A stretch of 53,845 nucleotides of DNA from JBFMFH01 sp040752275 (lineage in GTDB: Bacteria; Acidobacteriota; Vicinamibacteria; Vicinamibacterales; JAKQTR01), in the NCBI GenBank assembly GCA_040752275.1, contig JBFMFH010000113.1, positions 1-53,845 of the forward strand. The letters are read 5' to 3'. This document shows positions 8,822 through 15,842 of the stretch, one piece after another. Every line of letters starts with the position of its first letter. Position 1 is the stretch's first letter. A model generated the notes under the pieces. It did not search any database. It saw only the letters and a list, made by a program, of their open reading frames with translations, and had not been told where the DNA came from. Made by a program: the position numbers and the translations under genes.

Positions 8822-8843
8822 TAAGATAAAACATTTTATCTTA
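8822..8843. promoter_or_regulatory. Perfect AT-rich palindrome upstream of the AAA+/DUF234 gene
   Basis: Ten-base arms TAAGATAAAA and TTTTATCTTA flank a central CA with no mismatch. The site ends 13 bp before the ATPase ATG. In this GC-rich sequence a 22-bp block with only three G/C bases stands out. TAAAAC (8827-8832) lies 17 bp after TTGCAG (8804-8809), so the palindrome overlaps a plausible -10 element and could be an autoregulatory operator. Confidence 0.7.
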
Positions 8844-8856
8844 CGACGCGCTGCCG

Positions 8857-10317
8857 ATGGACTGGGGATTCTACGGGCGTGACCAGGAACTGCTCCAGCT
8901 CAGGGAGGTCCTGAGCCGGAATCGCTGGTTCTTCGCCCGTCTCACCGGTCGCCGACGGATCGGAAAGACCACGCTGATCCAGCGGGCGCTGCAAGTCGCC
9001 CCCCCCAGGTCGGTGTTCTACGTCCAGGTGCCCGACTCGGCTCCGGCAGGGATCCTGTCTGCGGTCCACGACGCGATGGATACGTTTGGGCTCGCGCCGC
9101 ACCAGTTCCGGCGCCCCGACAGTCTGCTCGCCCTTGCCCGCACGGTCGAGGACATGGTTTCGGCCGGGTACCTGGTGGCCCTCGACGAGTTCCAGTACTT
9201 CAGCCGGAAACATCTCATCGAGTTTACGTCGCACCTCCAGGCCGTGGTCGACCGGCTCTCGGCCCGCGCCGACTCCGTGTCGGGTGGGCTCATCGTTCTG
9301 GGTTCGATCCATACCGAGCTGGTCGCGCTGCTCGAAGACCGATCGGCGCCGCTGTACAACCGCACGACCGACCATCTCGAACTGGCGCACCTGGATGTTG
9401 CGTCAGTCCAGGCCATCCTGGACGCCCACGCGGACCGGTCTCCGGAGCGGCTGCTCTTCCTCTGGAATCTGTTCGAAGGCGTCCCGAAGTTCTACCGCGA
9501 TGCCTACGAGCAGGGCGTGCTGGCAGGCGACCGCAAGGCTCTGCTCGCGGGGATGTTCTTTCGCTCGTCATCACCGCTCAGAAACGAAGCCGACCACTGG
9601 TTTCTCAGTGAACTCCGAGGGCGCTATGACGTGGTGCTGAAATACGTGGCCCGACACCCGGGTTGCACCAACGCCGACATTCTCGCTCACGTCCGTGAGG
9701 TCAGCCCCAGCACGGTCGAGCAGGTCGGCGGTTACCTGAAAGTCCTCCGCGAGCGGTATCGCATGGTCGAGCGGCGGCTGCCCGTTCTCGCCAGGCCGGA
9801 TGCCAGGCGGGGCCGGTACTACCTCTGCGACAACTTCCTGCGGAGTTGGCTGGCGGCCCTGCACAGCCCGGCGTCGGCGGTGAACTTCCGCCCAGAACCG
9901 GTGCTCGTGGAACAGGCGGACGTTCGGCTGGCACAGGCAGAAGGGCACGGACTCGAGCGGCTGGCGCGCCAGCTCTACGAAGAGCGGAGCCGCCGCGGCG
10001 TGGGCGACTTTGCGCTGACGCGTCACATCGAGGGGTACTGGGACCGGAACGATACCGAGATCGATCTTGTTGCGGTCAACGAAGACGATCGTGTCGTCCG
10101 ATTCGGCACCGTGAAGCGGAATCCCGAACGGCTGCTGGGGAGCCTCTACATGCTGCAGGGCCACGTCGGGCGCTTTCTCGCCGCCCACCGCCCCTACAGG
10201 GATTGGCGCCACGAACGCGTAGCCATTGCGCCCAACATCGGGCAGAGCCTTCGCAACGCTCTGCACGACCGCGGCGTGATCGCAGAAGATCTGAATGATC
10301 TGACGCGGGGACTGTGA
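8857..10317 (+). CDS. AAA+ ATPase with C-terminal DUF234/PD-(D/E)XK-like domain
   Basis: A 486-residue protein of the archaeal-type ATPase family (ATPase_2 plus DUF234). The Walker A motif is GRRRIGKTT (31-39) and Walker B is YLVALDEF (105-112). A winged-helix-like region follows at about 255-310. The C-terminal domain (355-486) carries TEIDLVAV with E401 and D403 and a downstream K420 in RFGTVK, the E-x-D...K pattern of restriction-type nuclease folds. The Gly/Glu that usually sits two residues before this Lys is a threonine here, so nuclease activity is uncertain. Function is unknown; such genes are scattered in bacterial genomes and often look like accessory or selfish elements. It has no operon partner, a weak ribosome site, and a striking palindrome just upstream, consistent with a self-contained, possibly transferred unit. 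Confidence 0.85.
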   Translation: MDWGFYGRDQELLQLREVLSRNRWFFARLTGRRRIGKTTLIQRALQVAPPRSVFYVQVPDSAPAGILSAVHDAMDTFGLAPHQFRRPDSLLALARTVEDMVSAGYLVALDEFQYFSRKHLIEFTSHLQAVVDRLSARADSVSGGLIVLGSIHTELVALLEDRSAPLYNRTTDHLELAHLDVASVQAILDAHADRSPERLLFLWNLFEGVPKFYRDAYEQGVLAGDRKALLAGMFFRSSSPLRNEADHWFLSELRGRYDVVLKYVARHPGCTNADILAHVREVSPSTVEQVGGYLKVLRERYRMVERRLPVLARPDARRGRYYLCDNFLRSWLAALHSPASAVNFRPEPVLVEQADVRLAQAEGHGLERLARQLYEERSRRGVGDFALTRHIEGYWDRNDTEIDLVAVNEDDRVVRFGTVKRNPERLLGSLYMLQGHVGRFLAAHRPYRDWRHERVAIAPNIGQSLRNALHDRGVIAEDLNDLTRGL

Positions 10318-10783
10318 CGGAGGAGCGATGACGGCTTGCGGGTCCCTCCCCGCGTAGGCACAATGCGCCCAACGGACCATTGTTGCTCTACTTGTCGGCG
10401 TTTCGCTCCTGAGGCGGCTGGCTGGCTCTGTCGGATGTCGGTCGTGAAGTGAATCAGGGAGGCGCTGCGCAACGGGAGTGCCGGCTGGAGAGTCGTGGAA
10501 CTGACGGCTCCGGACCTTGCCGTTCCGGACAAGGTCGTGCTACGCGTCGTGGGAGGGGAGAAGACACCAGGCTGAGCTGCACGAGCGCAGGTGCGCGCCG
10601 CGGTTCGAGCGGTCCAGGAGACTTCGCCGTGTTCCCCCCCGACGTCCTTCGAGCGCCGCGCATCCGGGCCAGCGCCGGTGCAGGCGCAGTGGCTTGCGGC
10701 AGGCGGCGAGCTGGTGCGTTGATCGGCGACGCAGCCGACCACCGGAGCGTGGACGGGCGTGGCGACGGAAGAAGGAGGCCGGC
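10318..10783. other. Spacer with possible gene remnant
   Basis: No intact gene is recognised in these 466 bp. One stretch (10453-10575, plus strand) reads with coding-like codon use between two stops and encodes about 40 residues, including VVELTAPDLAVPDKVVLRVV. It looks like the C-terminal end of a decayed gene whose family I cannot name. The rest shows nothing recognisable. It precedes two damaged genes, so the region appears to be in decay. Confidence 0.4.
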
Positions 10784-11560
10784 GTGGGCGATTGGCGTGA
10801 ACCGAGCGCATGCCTCACGGTTGTGACCGGTGCGTTCGGATACTCCGGCAAGTACATCGCCGGCCGGCTGCTGGCCGCCGGCGCCCGCGTCCGGACGCTG
10901 ACGAATTCCCCGCAGCGCCGCAACCCATTCGGTGCGGCCGTCGAGGCCCATCCCTACAACTTCGACCGGCCCGACGACATGGTGCGATCACTCCAAGGAG
11001 CCTCGGTTCTCATCAACACCTACTGGGTCCGGTTCGACCACGCGGACTTCACGCACGCGGCGGCGGTCCGCAACACCCTGCGCCTGTTCGATGCCGCACA
11101 ACGCGCAGGCGTGCGTCGCATTGTTCATGTCAGCATCACGAACCCGTCGCCGCACTCGGCACTGCCCTACTTTCGGGGGAAGGCGGAACTGGAATCCGCG
11201 CTGCGGGAATCGGAAGTGTCGTACGCCATCCTCCGGCCGACGGTGCTGTTCGGGCGGGAGGACATTCTCATCAACAATATCGCGTGGATGCTGCGGCGAT
11301 TTCCCGTGTTCGGCGTGTTCGGAGACGGTCGCTACAAGCTCCAGCCCATATTCGTCGACGACCTCGCCGGGCTTGCCGTAGAGGAAGCCTCCTCGTCAGA
11401 GAACGTCGTCAGAGACGCAACAGGGCCAGAGACCTTCACGTACCGCGAGCTGGTGTCCCTACGAACAACTGCGCGGAGCACCGTCGCGCTTGGCTGCCGT
11501 CTCCAGGGATGCGGCGGGCAGCGATTGAGCGTCGTGGCTGACGCGAGAGGGGAGCGGTAG
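10784..11560 (+). CDS. Atypical SDR / NAD(P)-binding epimerase-like protein, C-terminus truncated
   Basis: The GTG at 10784 is chosen because AAGGAGG (10772-10778) lies 5 bases upstream. The 258-residue product begins with a Rossmann motif, VVTGAFGYSGKY (about residues 13-24), and continues with family-typical blocks NTYWVRFDHADFTHA, VHVSITNPS, YFRGKAELE and RPTVLFGREDILINNIAW, as in NAD(P)H-binding proteins of the extended/atypical SDR or NDUFA9-like group. After TFTYRELVSL (about residue 225) the sequence stops resembling the family and runs through arginine-rich residues to an early stop. Relatives continue for perhaps 70 more residues. I infer a C-terminal deletion or frameshift, so the protein may be inactive. 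It lies 11 bp before a beta-lactamase-family pseudogene. Confidence 0.7.
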   Translation: MGDWREPSACLTVVTGAFGYSGKYIAGRLLAAGARVRTLTNSPQRRNPFGAAVEAHPYNFDRPDDMVRSLQGASVLINTYWVRFDHADFTHAAAVRNTLRLFDAAQRAGVRRIVHVSITNPSPHSALPYFRGKAELESALRESEVSYAILRPTVLFGREDILINNIAWMLRRFPVFGVFGDGRYKLQPIFVDDLAGLAVEEASSSENVVRDATGPETFTYRELVSLRTTARSTVALGCRLQGCGGQRLSVVADARGER

Positions 11561-11571
11561 ATGCAGCGGAG

Positions 11572-12254
11572 ATGTCATCCCCGCGGCTCGAGCGGTTGAA
11601 GGCCGTCATGCAGGACTACGTTGACCGCGAACGGATCGCCGGCGTCGGCACGCTCATCCTGCGCGGCGGGAGATTGGTGCACTTCGAGACCTACGGAAAG
11701 ATGGACAGGGAGCGCGATCTGCCGATGCGCAAGGACTCGTACGGCCGGGGCCTGACCGCCGATCGCCACAAGGCAGCCGGCATCCAGGGCTGGTACCTCT
11801 CGGATCAGAAGGACCCGATCGGCGTCGTCATGGAACGACTCGCGGCCATTCCGTTCGAGGCGCAGCCCGGCGAGCAGCACATCTACGGCTACAACACGGA
11901 CATCCTGGGCGCGGTCGTCGAGAAGGCGTCGGGCCTGACGCTCGACCAGTTCTTCCGGAGGCGGATCTTCGAGCCGCTCAAGATGGTCGACTCGGGCTTC
12001 TTTCTGCCGCAGGAGAAGCGTGACCGCCTGGCGACGGTGTACTCCATCAGCGACGGCACGCTCGTGCGCGCGCCGGACGGGGCAGCGCCTACTTCCAGCG
12101 ATACTTCATCGATCCGCACGAGCAGTTGGTGGCCGTGTTCTACGCCCAGCTCATCCCGGCGGGCGGGCTGGACCTCCAGGACAAGTTCCGCTCCCTCGTC
12201 TACCAGGCCATCACCGGACCCGAGCCCGACGCCAGACCAGCGGCACGCCGCTGA
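11572..12254 (+). pseudogene. Beta-lactamase-family serine hydrolase pseudogene (deletions and frameshift)
   Basis: The start matches the beta-lactamase/esterase family (PF00144): LRGGRLVHFETYGKMDRERD. Right after LPMRKDS the sequence jumps to a region that normally lies about 80 or more residues later, so the catalytic S-x-x-K motif and the Ser nucleophile are missing. The frame then reads MERLAAIPFEAQPGEQ, GYNTDILGAVVEKASG and PLKMVDSGFFLPQEK, and is disrupted again near 12080. The true C-terminal segment (YFIDPHEQLVAVFYAQ, then LDLQDKFRSLVYQAI) continues in another frame to a TGA at 12252-12254. With the nucleophile lost and the frame broken the gene cannot make an active enzyme. An intact family member follows at 12542. 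Confidence 0.85.
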
Positions 12255-12266
12255 CGTCTCAGAACA

Positions 12267-12287
12267 GGGATCGGGGACCGGGGATCG
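12267..12287. repeat. Heptanucleotide tandem repeat, GGGAYCG type, 3 units
   Basis: Units GGGATCG, GGGACCG and GGGATCG follow directly one after another. The array is preceded by CAGAACA, as is the array at 2361. It lies just after the beta-lactamase pseudogene. Confidence 0.85.
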
Positions 12288-12454
12288 GTTATGGAGCTCC
12301 GAGTCCCCATCCGTGGTTCTCGCTGGACGTTGCCCGGGCGAAGGACCACAGATGAGCAGGGCTGCGGCCTGCGGCCGGAGTGGACGGAGGAGTGATCCCG
12401 AGCGGGTGGCGCCGGACGGGCGCCCGCCGCGGCCTGCAGCCGGAGGAGACAGGG

Positions 12455-12507
12455 GACTCCGGGATGACTCCGGGAGGACTCCGGGATGAGACCCGCTCTA
12501 GAACGGG
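12455..12507. repeat. Dispersed repeat, copy 1: 11-bp triplication plus GAGACCCGCTCTAGAACGGG core
   Basis: Three near-identical 11-bp units (GACTCCGGGAT, GACTCCGGGAG, GACTCCGGGAT) lead into the 20-bp core GAGACCCGCTCTAGAACGGG. The same arrangement occurs in reverse orientation at 37259-37323, with an additional palindromic form of the core at 37329-37350. It sits in the 5' leader of the next gene and has no stop codons in that gene's frame. Confidence 0.8.
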
Positions 12508-12541
12508 GGTGTTCGGCAGGATCACAGACGAGGAGGCGGGC

Positions 12542-14332
12542 ATGGGTGGGGCGTGGTGGCGGGTTGTTGCGGCGGCGTGTCTGATCGGACTGGCGACGAC
12601 GGCCGCCGCACAGGACAAACCCGTGGTCACCGGGGAAGTCGGCCGGAAACTGGACGAGTACCTGACTCGCCTCGAACGGTTCGGCTACGCGGGCGGAGCG
12701 CTCGCCGTCCGCGGACAGGACGTCCTGCTCATGAAGAGCTACGGTCTGGGGGATCGCGCGAAAGGCCTGCGCCTCACCACCGAGAGCGTCTACAACCTCG
12801 GATCGATCACCAAGCAGTTCACGGCGGCCGCGATCCTGACGCTCGAGGTGCAGGGGAAGCTGTCCATCAGCGATCCAATCACCCGCTACTTCAAAGATGT
12901 CCCGCCCGACAAGGCGGGCATCACGCTGCACCACCTGCTCACGCACTCGTCCGGTCTGGAATCGGACTTCAGTCCAACGGACTACGATCCCGTCGGGCGT
13001 GACGAATACGTGCGGAGGGCGCTGATATCAACCCTCCTCTTCAAGCCCGGCGAGGGATACGAGTACTCGAACTCGGGCTACAGCCTGCTCGCGGCCATCG
13101 TCGAGATCGTGTCGGGACAGTCGTACGAGACGTACCTGATCGAGAAGGTGCTGAAACCGGCCGGCATGCTGGAGACCGGGTACAAAGCGCCGGGGTGGGA
13201 CCGCGCACGCATCGCCCACGGGTACCGGGACGGCCGGGACTGGGGCACGATCTTGGAGCGGATTCAGCCGCCGGACGCGCCTTACTGGATGCTGCGCGGA
13301 AACGGCGGCCTGCACACGACACTGGGCGACCTGCTGGCATGGCACCGCGCGCTGGCCACGGATGCGGTGCTGCCCGCCGCGTCCCGGGAGAAGTTCTTCA
13401 AGCCGTACGTCGCCGAGGGCCCGCGCGGACTCTCCCACTACGCGTACGGCTGGGCGGTGAGCCGCACGCCTCGCGGGACCACGCTCGTCCAGCACAACGG
13501 GGGCAATGGCATCTACGTGGCCGAGTTCTTGCGCTTCGTCGACGAGGACACGATGCTCTTCCTCACCTCGACGGACGCGAACCTCAAGGCTACGCCTGTC
13601 GTGGAAGTGCTCGAGCGCATCGTTTTCGGCGGCAGCGTGGCCATGCCGCCGGCCGTCGTCGATCTCGACCCGGCGAAGGTCGCGGCGCACGCCGGCGCGT
13701 GGGAGATCGCCGGTGGAGTCACGCTCACGCTGAAGCCCGATGGGCCCGCTCTCGTCGCGACTCCGGCCGACGCGGGGACATTCGCGGCCCTGAATCCGGT
13801 CCCCGAGAAAGACACGGCACGCTTCGAGCAGGTGTCGGCCAGAACCGCCGACATCACGGCCCGCGCATTCAGGGGTGACGTCACCGGCCTGCACGAGGCC
13901 CTCGGCGGCGGCATGCCGCTCGACGAGATTCGCGCTCAGGAGCAGTCGATGATGCGCGACCGTGTGTCGCGCCTGGGCCCGTTCCGCGGCTCCTCGGTGC
14001 TCGGCACGGTTCCCAGGGATGGCGACACAACGCAGACCATCGTCCGTCTCGAGTTCGAACGCGGAGCGGTCTTCAACGTGTATGTGTGGGGACCGAGGCG
14101 GATCCTCGGCATCCGGGGGATGCCCCAGTTGCCGAATGTCCGCTTCCTGCCGATCTCGGAGACCGCGTTCGTGGCGTTCTCGCTGGAAGACGGGGGCACG
14201 GAGCGGCGGCTGACGTTCGCAACCGAGGGCAGTGCACCCGTCCTTAAATTGACGACTCCTGGCGGGTCGATCGTGGCACGGCGGCCAGCCCCGCTTCGCC
14301 GCAGCCCGCTGCGATCGCCGGATGTCCTGTAG
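12542..14332 (+). CDS. Secreted serine hydrolase, beta-lactamase class C / PF00144 family
   Basis: A 596-residue protein. The ATG at 12542 is chosen because GAGGAGGCG precedes it and the product then begins with a signal peptide (residues 1-23, ending TAAAQ); upstream codons only read through the dispersed repeat. The catalytic motifs are intact: S88-I-T-K91 (nucleophile and base), Y175-S-N177, and HNGG in place of the KTG/HTG motif, in VQHNGGNGIY. The core covers about residues 30-375. A C-terminal domain of about 200 residues (380-590) follows, as in many family members of this group. Likely a periplasmic or secreted esterase, D-aminopeptidase or similar; the substrate cannot be read from sequence. 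It directly follows a dead paralogue. Confidence 0.87.
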   Translation: MGGAWWRVVAAACLIGLATTAAAQDKPVVTGEVGRKLDEYLTRLERFGYAGGALAVRGQDVLLMKSYGLGDRAKGLRLTTESVYNLGSITKQFTAAAILTLEVQGKLSISDPITRYFKDVPPDKAGITLHHLLTHSSGLESDFSPTDYDPVGRDEYVRRALISTLLFKPGEGYEYSNSGYSLLAAIVEIVSGQSYETYLIEKVLKPAGMLETGYKAPGWDRARIAHGYRDGRDWGTILERIQPPDAPYWMLRGNGGLHTTLGDLLAWHRALATDAVLPAASREKFFKPYVAEGPRGLSHYAYGWAVSRTPRGTTLVQHNGGNGIYVAEFLRFVDEDTMLFLTSTDANLKATPVVEVLERIVFGGSVAMPPAVVDLDPAKVAAHAGAWEIAGGVTLTLKPDGPALVATPADAGTFAALNPVPEKDTARFEQVSARTADITARAFRGDVTGLHEALGGGMPLDEIRAQEQSMMRDRVSRLGPFRGSSVLGTVPRDGDTTQTIVRLEFERGAVFNVYVWGPRRILGIRGMPQLPNVRFLPISETAFVAFSLEDGGTERRLTFATEGSAPVLKLTTPGGSIVARRPAPLRRSPLRSPDVL

Positions 14333-14338
14333 TCGGGC

Positions 14339-15031
14339 CTACTGGCCGACGGTGAAATCCACCGTCGCCATGGCCTTCTCCCACCACATGGCGAGCGTCC
14401 CGCCCTGCTGAGTCATGTTCACGAACCCGATGGTGAACTGCTCGACGGACACCGTGCTCGCCGTCAGCGTCATGGGCGCGCGCATGACGTCGAACTTCGG
14501 GTCGTAGTTGTAGGAACCCCAGGTCGTCGTCTTGTCCGTGCGATCGTACTTCGCCTGGTACGGCTGGGTTGACAGGACCAGGGTCCAGGCGCCCTCCTTC
14601 AGCTCGACGAACACGCTGTACTCGCCGGCCGCGAGCGTCTTGCCTGCGACGACCAGGGGCACCTCGGTCTTGAGGATCGTCGTCTGATTGGCTCCGGCGC
14701 GCCAGACCGATGAGCCGGCGCTGACGGTCTTGCCGTAGTCCGCGCCCGTCCCGAAGATGTCGGTGCGACCCCGGAGGATCGGGCGGCCGTAGTCCACCGT
14801 GATCCACTTGCCGCCCTGGTAGCGGGGCGCCGCACCCGGCTTTGGCTCGACCCACTTGCCGGCGACCTGGGTGGCCGCCGTGCCTCGCGGGCTCGCGGGC
14901 ATGGGCGGAGCCGCCGGGGCCTGCTGGGCGGCCGGCGTCTGCGAGGCGGCCACGGCCTGCGTCGTCTGCTGGGCTGCTCCGGCGGCAGCCAGCAGAAGGA
15001 ACATGCTCAGTATGGACAGCGTCTTCTTCAT
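14339..15031 (-). CDS. DUF2911 domain protein, secreted
   Basis: A 230-residue protein with a signal peptide (MKKTLSILSMFLLLAAAGAA) followed by an Ala/Pro/Gln-rich linker (about 23-55) and a DUF2911 domain from about residue 75 to the end. The motifs VDYGRPILRGR, VWRAGANQTTILKTE, AGEYSVFVEL and WGSYNYDPKFDVMR are typical of the family. Function is unknown; members are common in Bacteroidetes and Acidobacteria and are predicted extracytoplasmic. AGGAGG lies 5 bases before the ATG at 15031, so the longer in-frame extension is rejected. It converges with the serine hydrolase, 6 bp from its stop. Confidence 0.85.
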   Translation of the reverse strand: MKKTLSILSMFLLLAAAGAAQQTTQAVAASQTPAAQQAPAAPPMPASPRGTAATQVAGKWVEPKPGAAPRYQGGKWITVDYGRPILRGRTDIFGTGADYGKTVSAGSSVWRAGANQTTILKTEVPLVVAGKTLAAGEYSVFVELKEGAWTLVLSTQPYQAKYDRTDKTTTWGSYNYDPKFDVMRAPMTLTASTVSVEQFTIGFVNMTQQGGTLAMWWEKAMATVDFTVGQ

Positions 15032-15205
15032 TGGTCCTCCTGCTTCGATGTCGGAGGCCCCCGCCAACGGGAGGCGCCTGCGAGCGATCGGAGCTTTCGA
15101 TCATAATCCGAACAGGCGCGGGAGGGTGCCGGCGTTTCGACGTCCGGCCGGCGCCCGGGGACTGGCGGTCTTGGACGGGCGAGTGCGCCGTTGCGGGGGT
15201 GAGGC

Positions 15206-15790
15206 ATGGACAAGGTCCGGTACTTCTTCGCGCTGATGCTCGTCCTGTTCATGCCGCCGGCCGTCGGCCTCTGGTACGTCATCCACCCGTTGGCCCGCTA
15301 CTGGCGCAGGCTTGGGGCGCTTTGCACCTACGCTGTTCTGCTTCCGCCGGTGTTCCTGGGCGTCTACGGCATCTACGTCGTCCGAGCGTCCCTCGTCGGG
15401 ACGGACTTTGGCTTCAGTTGGGTGACGACCGTCCTCGCGGTGGCAGCCCTCATCGCAGGTGGACGGATCGCGGTTCTGCGGCGGCGGCTGCTGACGCAGA
15501 GGATCCTGACCGGCGTGCCGGAACTGTCCCGCTCGGATCCCGGCGTACTGCTGACCTCGGGCATCTACGGACGCATCCGGCATCCGCGCTACGTCGAGAT
15601 CGTCTTCGTCGTGCTCGGCTACGCCCTGTTCTCGAATCACCTCGGCGCCTATGTCGTCGCGGTCCTGTCCGTCCCGGCCCTCTACCTGGTGGTCCTGCTG
15701 GAGGAGCGCGAGTTGCGGGATCGCTTCGGCCACGCCTACGAGGCCTACTCCCGGTCAGTCCCGCGCTTCATCCCGCGCCGCCTGCGGTAA
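15206..15790 (+). CDS. Membrane methyltransferase, isoprenylcysteine/phospholipid methyltransferase type
   Basis: A 194-residue integral membrane protein with about five hydrophobic segments (roughly 5-27, 38-60, 70-92 and 135-165). The C-terminal half has the signature of the ICMT/PEMT fold: GIYGRIRHPRYVE followed by a helical hairpin and EERELRDRFGHAYEAYSRSVPRFIP, which binds S-adenosylmethionine at the cytoplasmic face in characterised members. The acceptor, a lipid or a modified cysteine, cannot be deduced. It stands between a minus-strand gene and the M48 protease, and is 52 bp from the latter. Confidence 0.82.
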   Translation: MDKVRYFFALMLVLFMPPAVGLWYVIHPLARYWRRLGALCTYAVLLPPVFLGVYGIYVVRASLVGTDFGFSWVTTVLAVAALIAGGRIAVLRRRLLTQRILTGVPELSRSDPGVLLTSGIYGRIRHPRYVEIVFVVLGYALFSNHLGAYVVAVLSVPALYLVVLLEERELRDRFGHAYEAYSRSVPRFIPRRLR

Positions 15791-15842
15791 TGCGCAGGAG
15801 GGAGGGTAGAATGTCGGGAGCCCCCAGGGAAGGAGCCGTGGC

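Noticed and set aside
12380..12541. N-terminal extension of the serine hydrolase through the dispersed repeat
   Set aside because: The extension encodes only repeat-derived residues ahead of a clean signal peptide. GAGGAGGCG marks the start at 12542.
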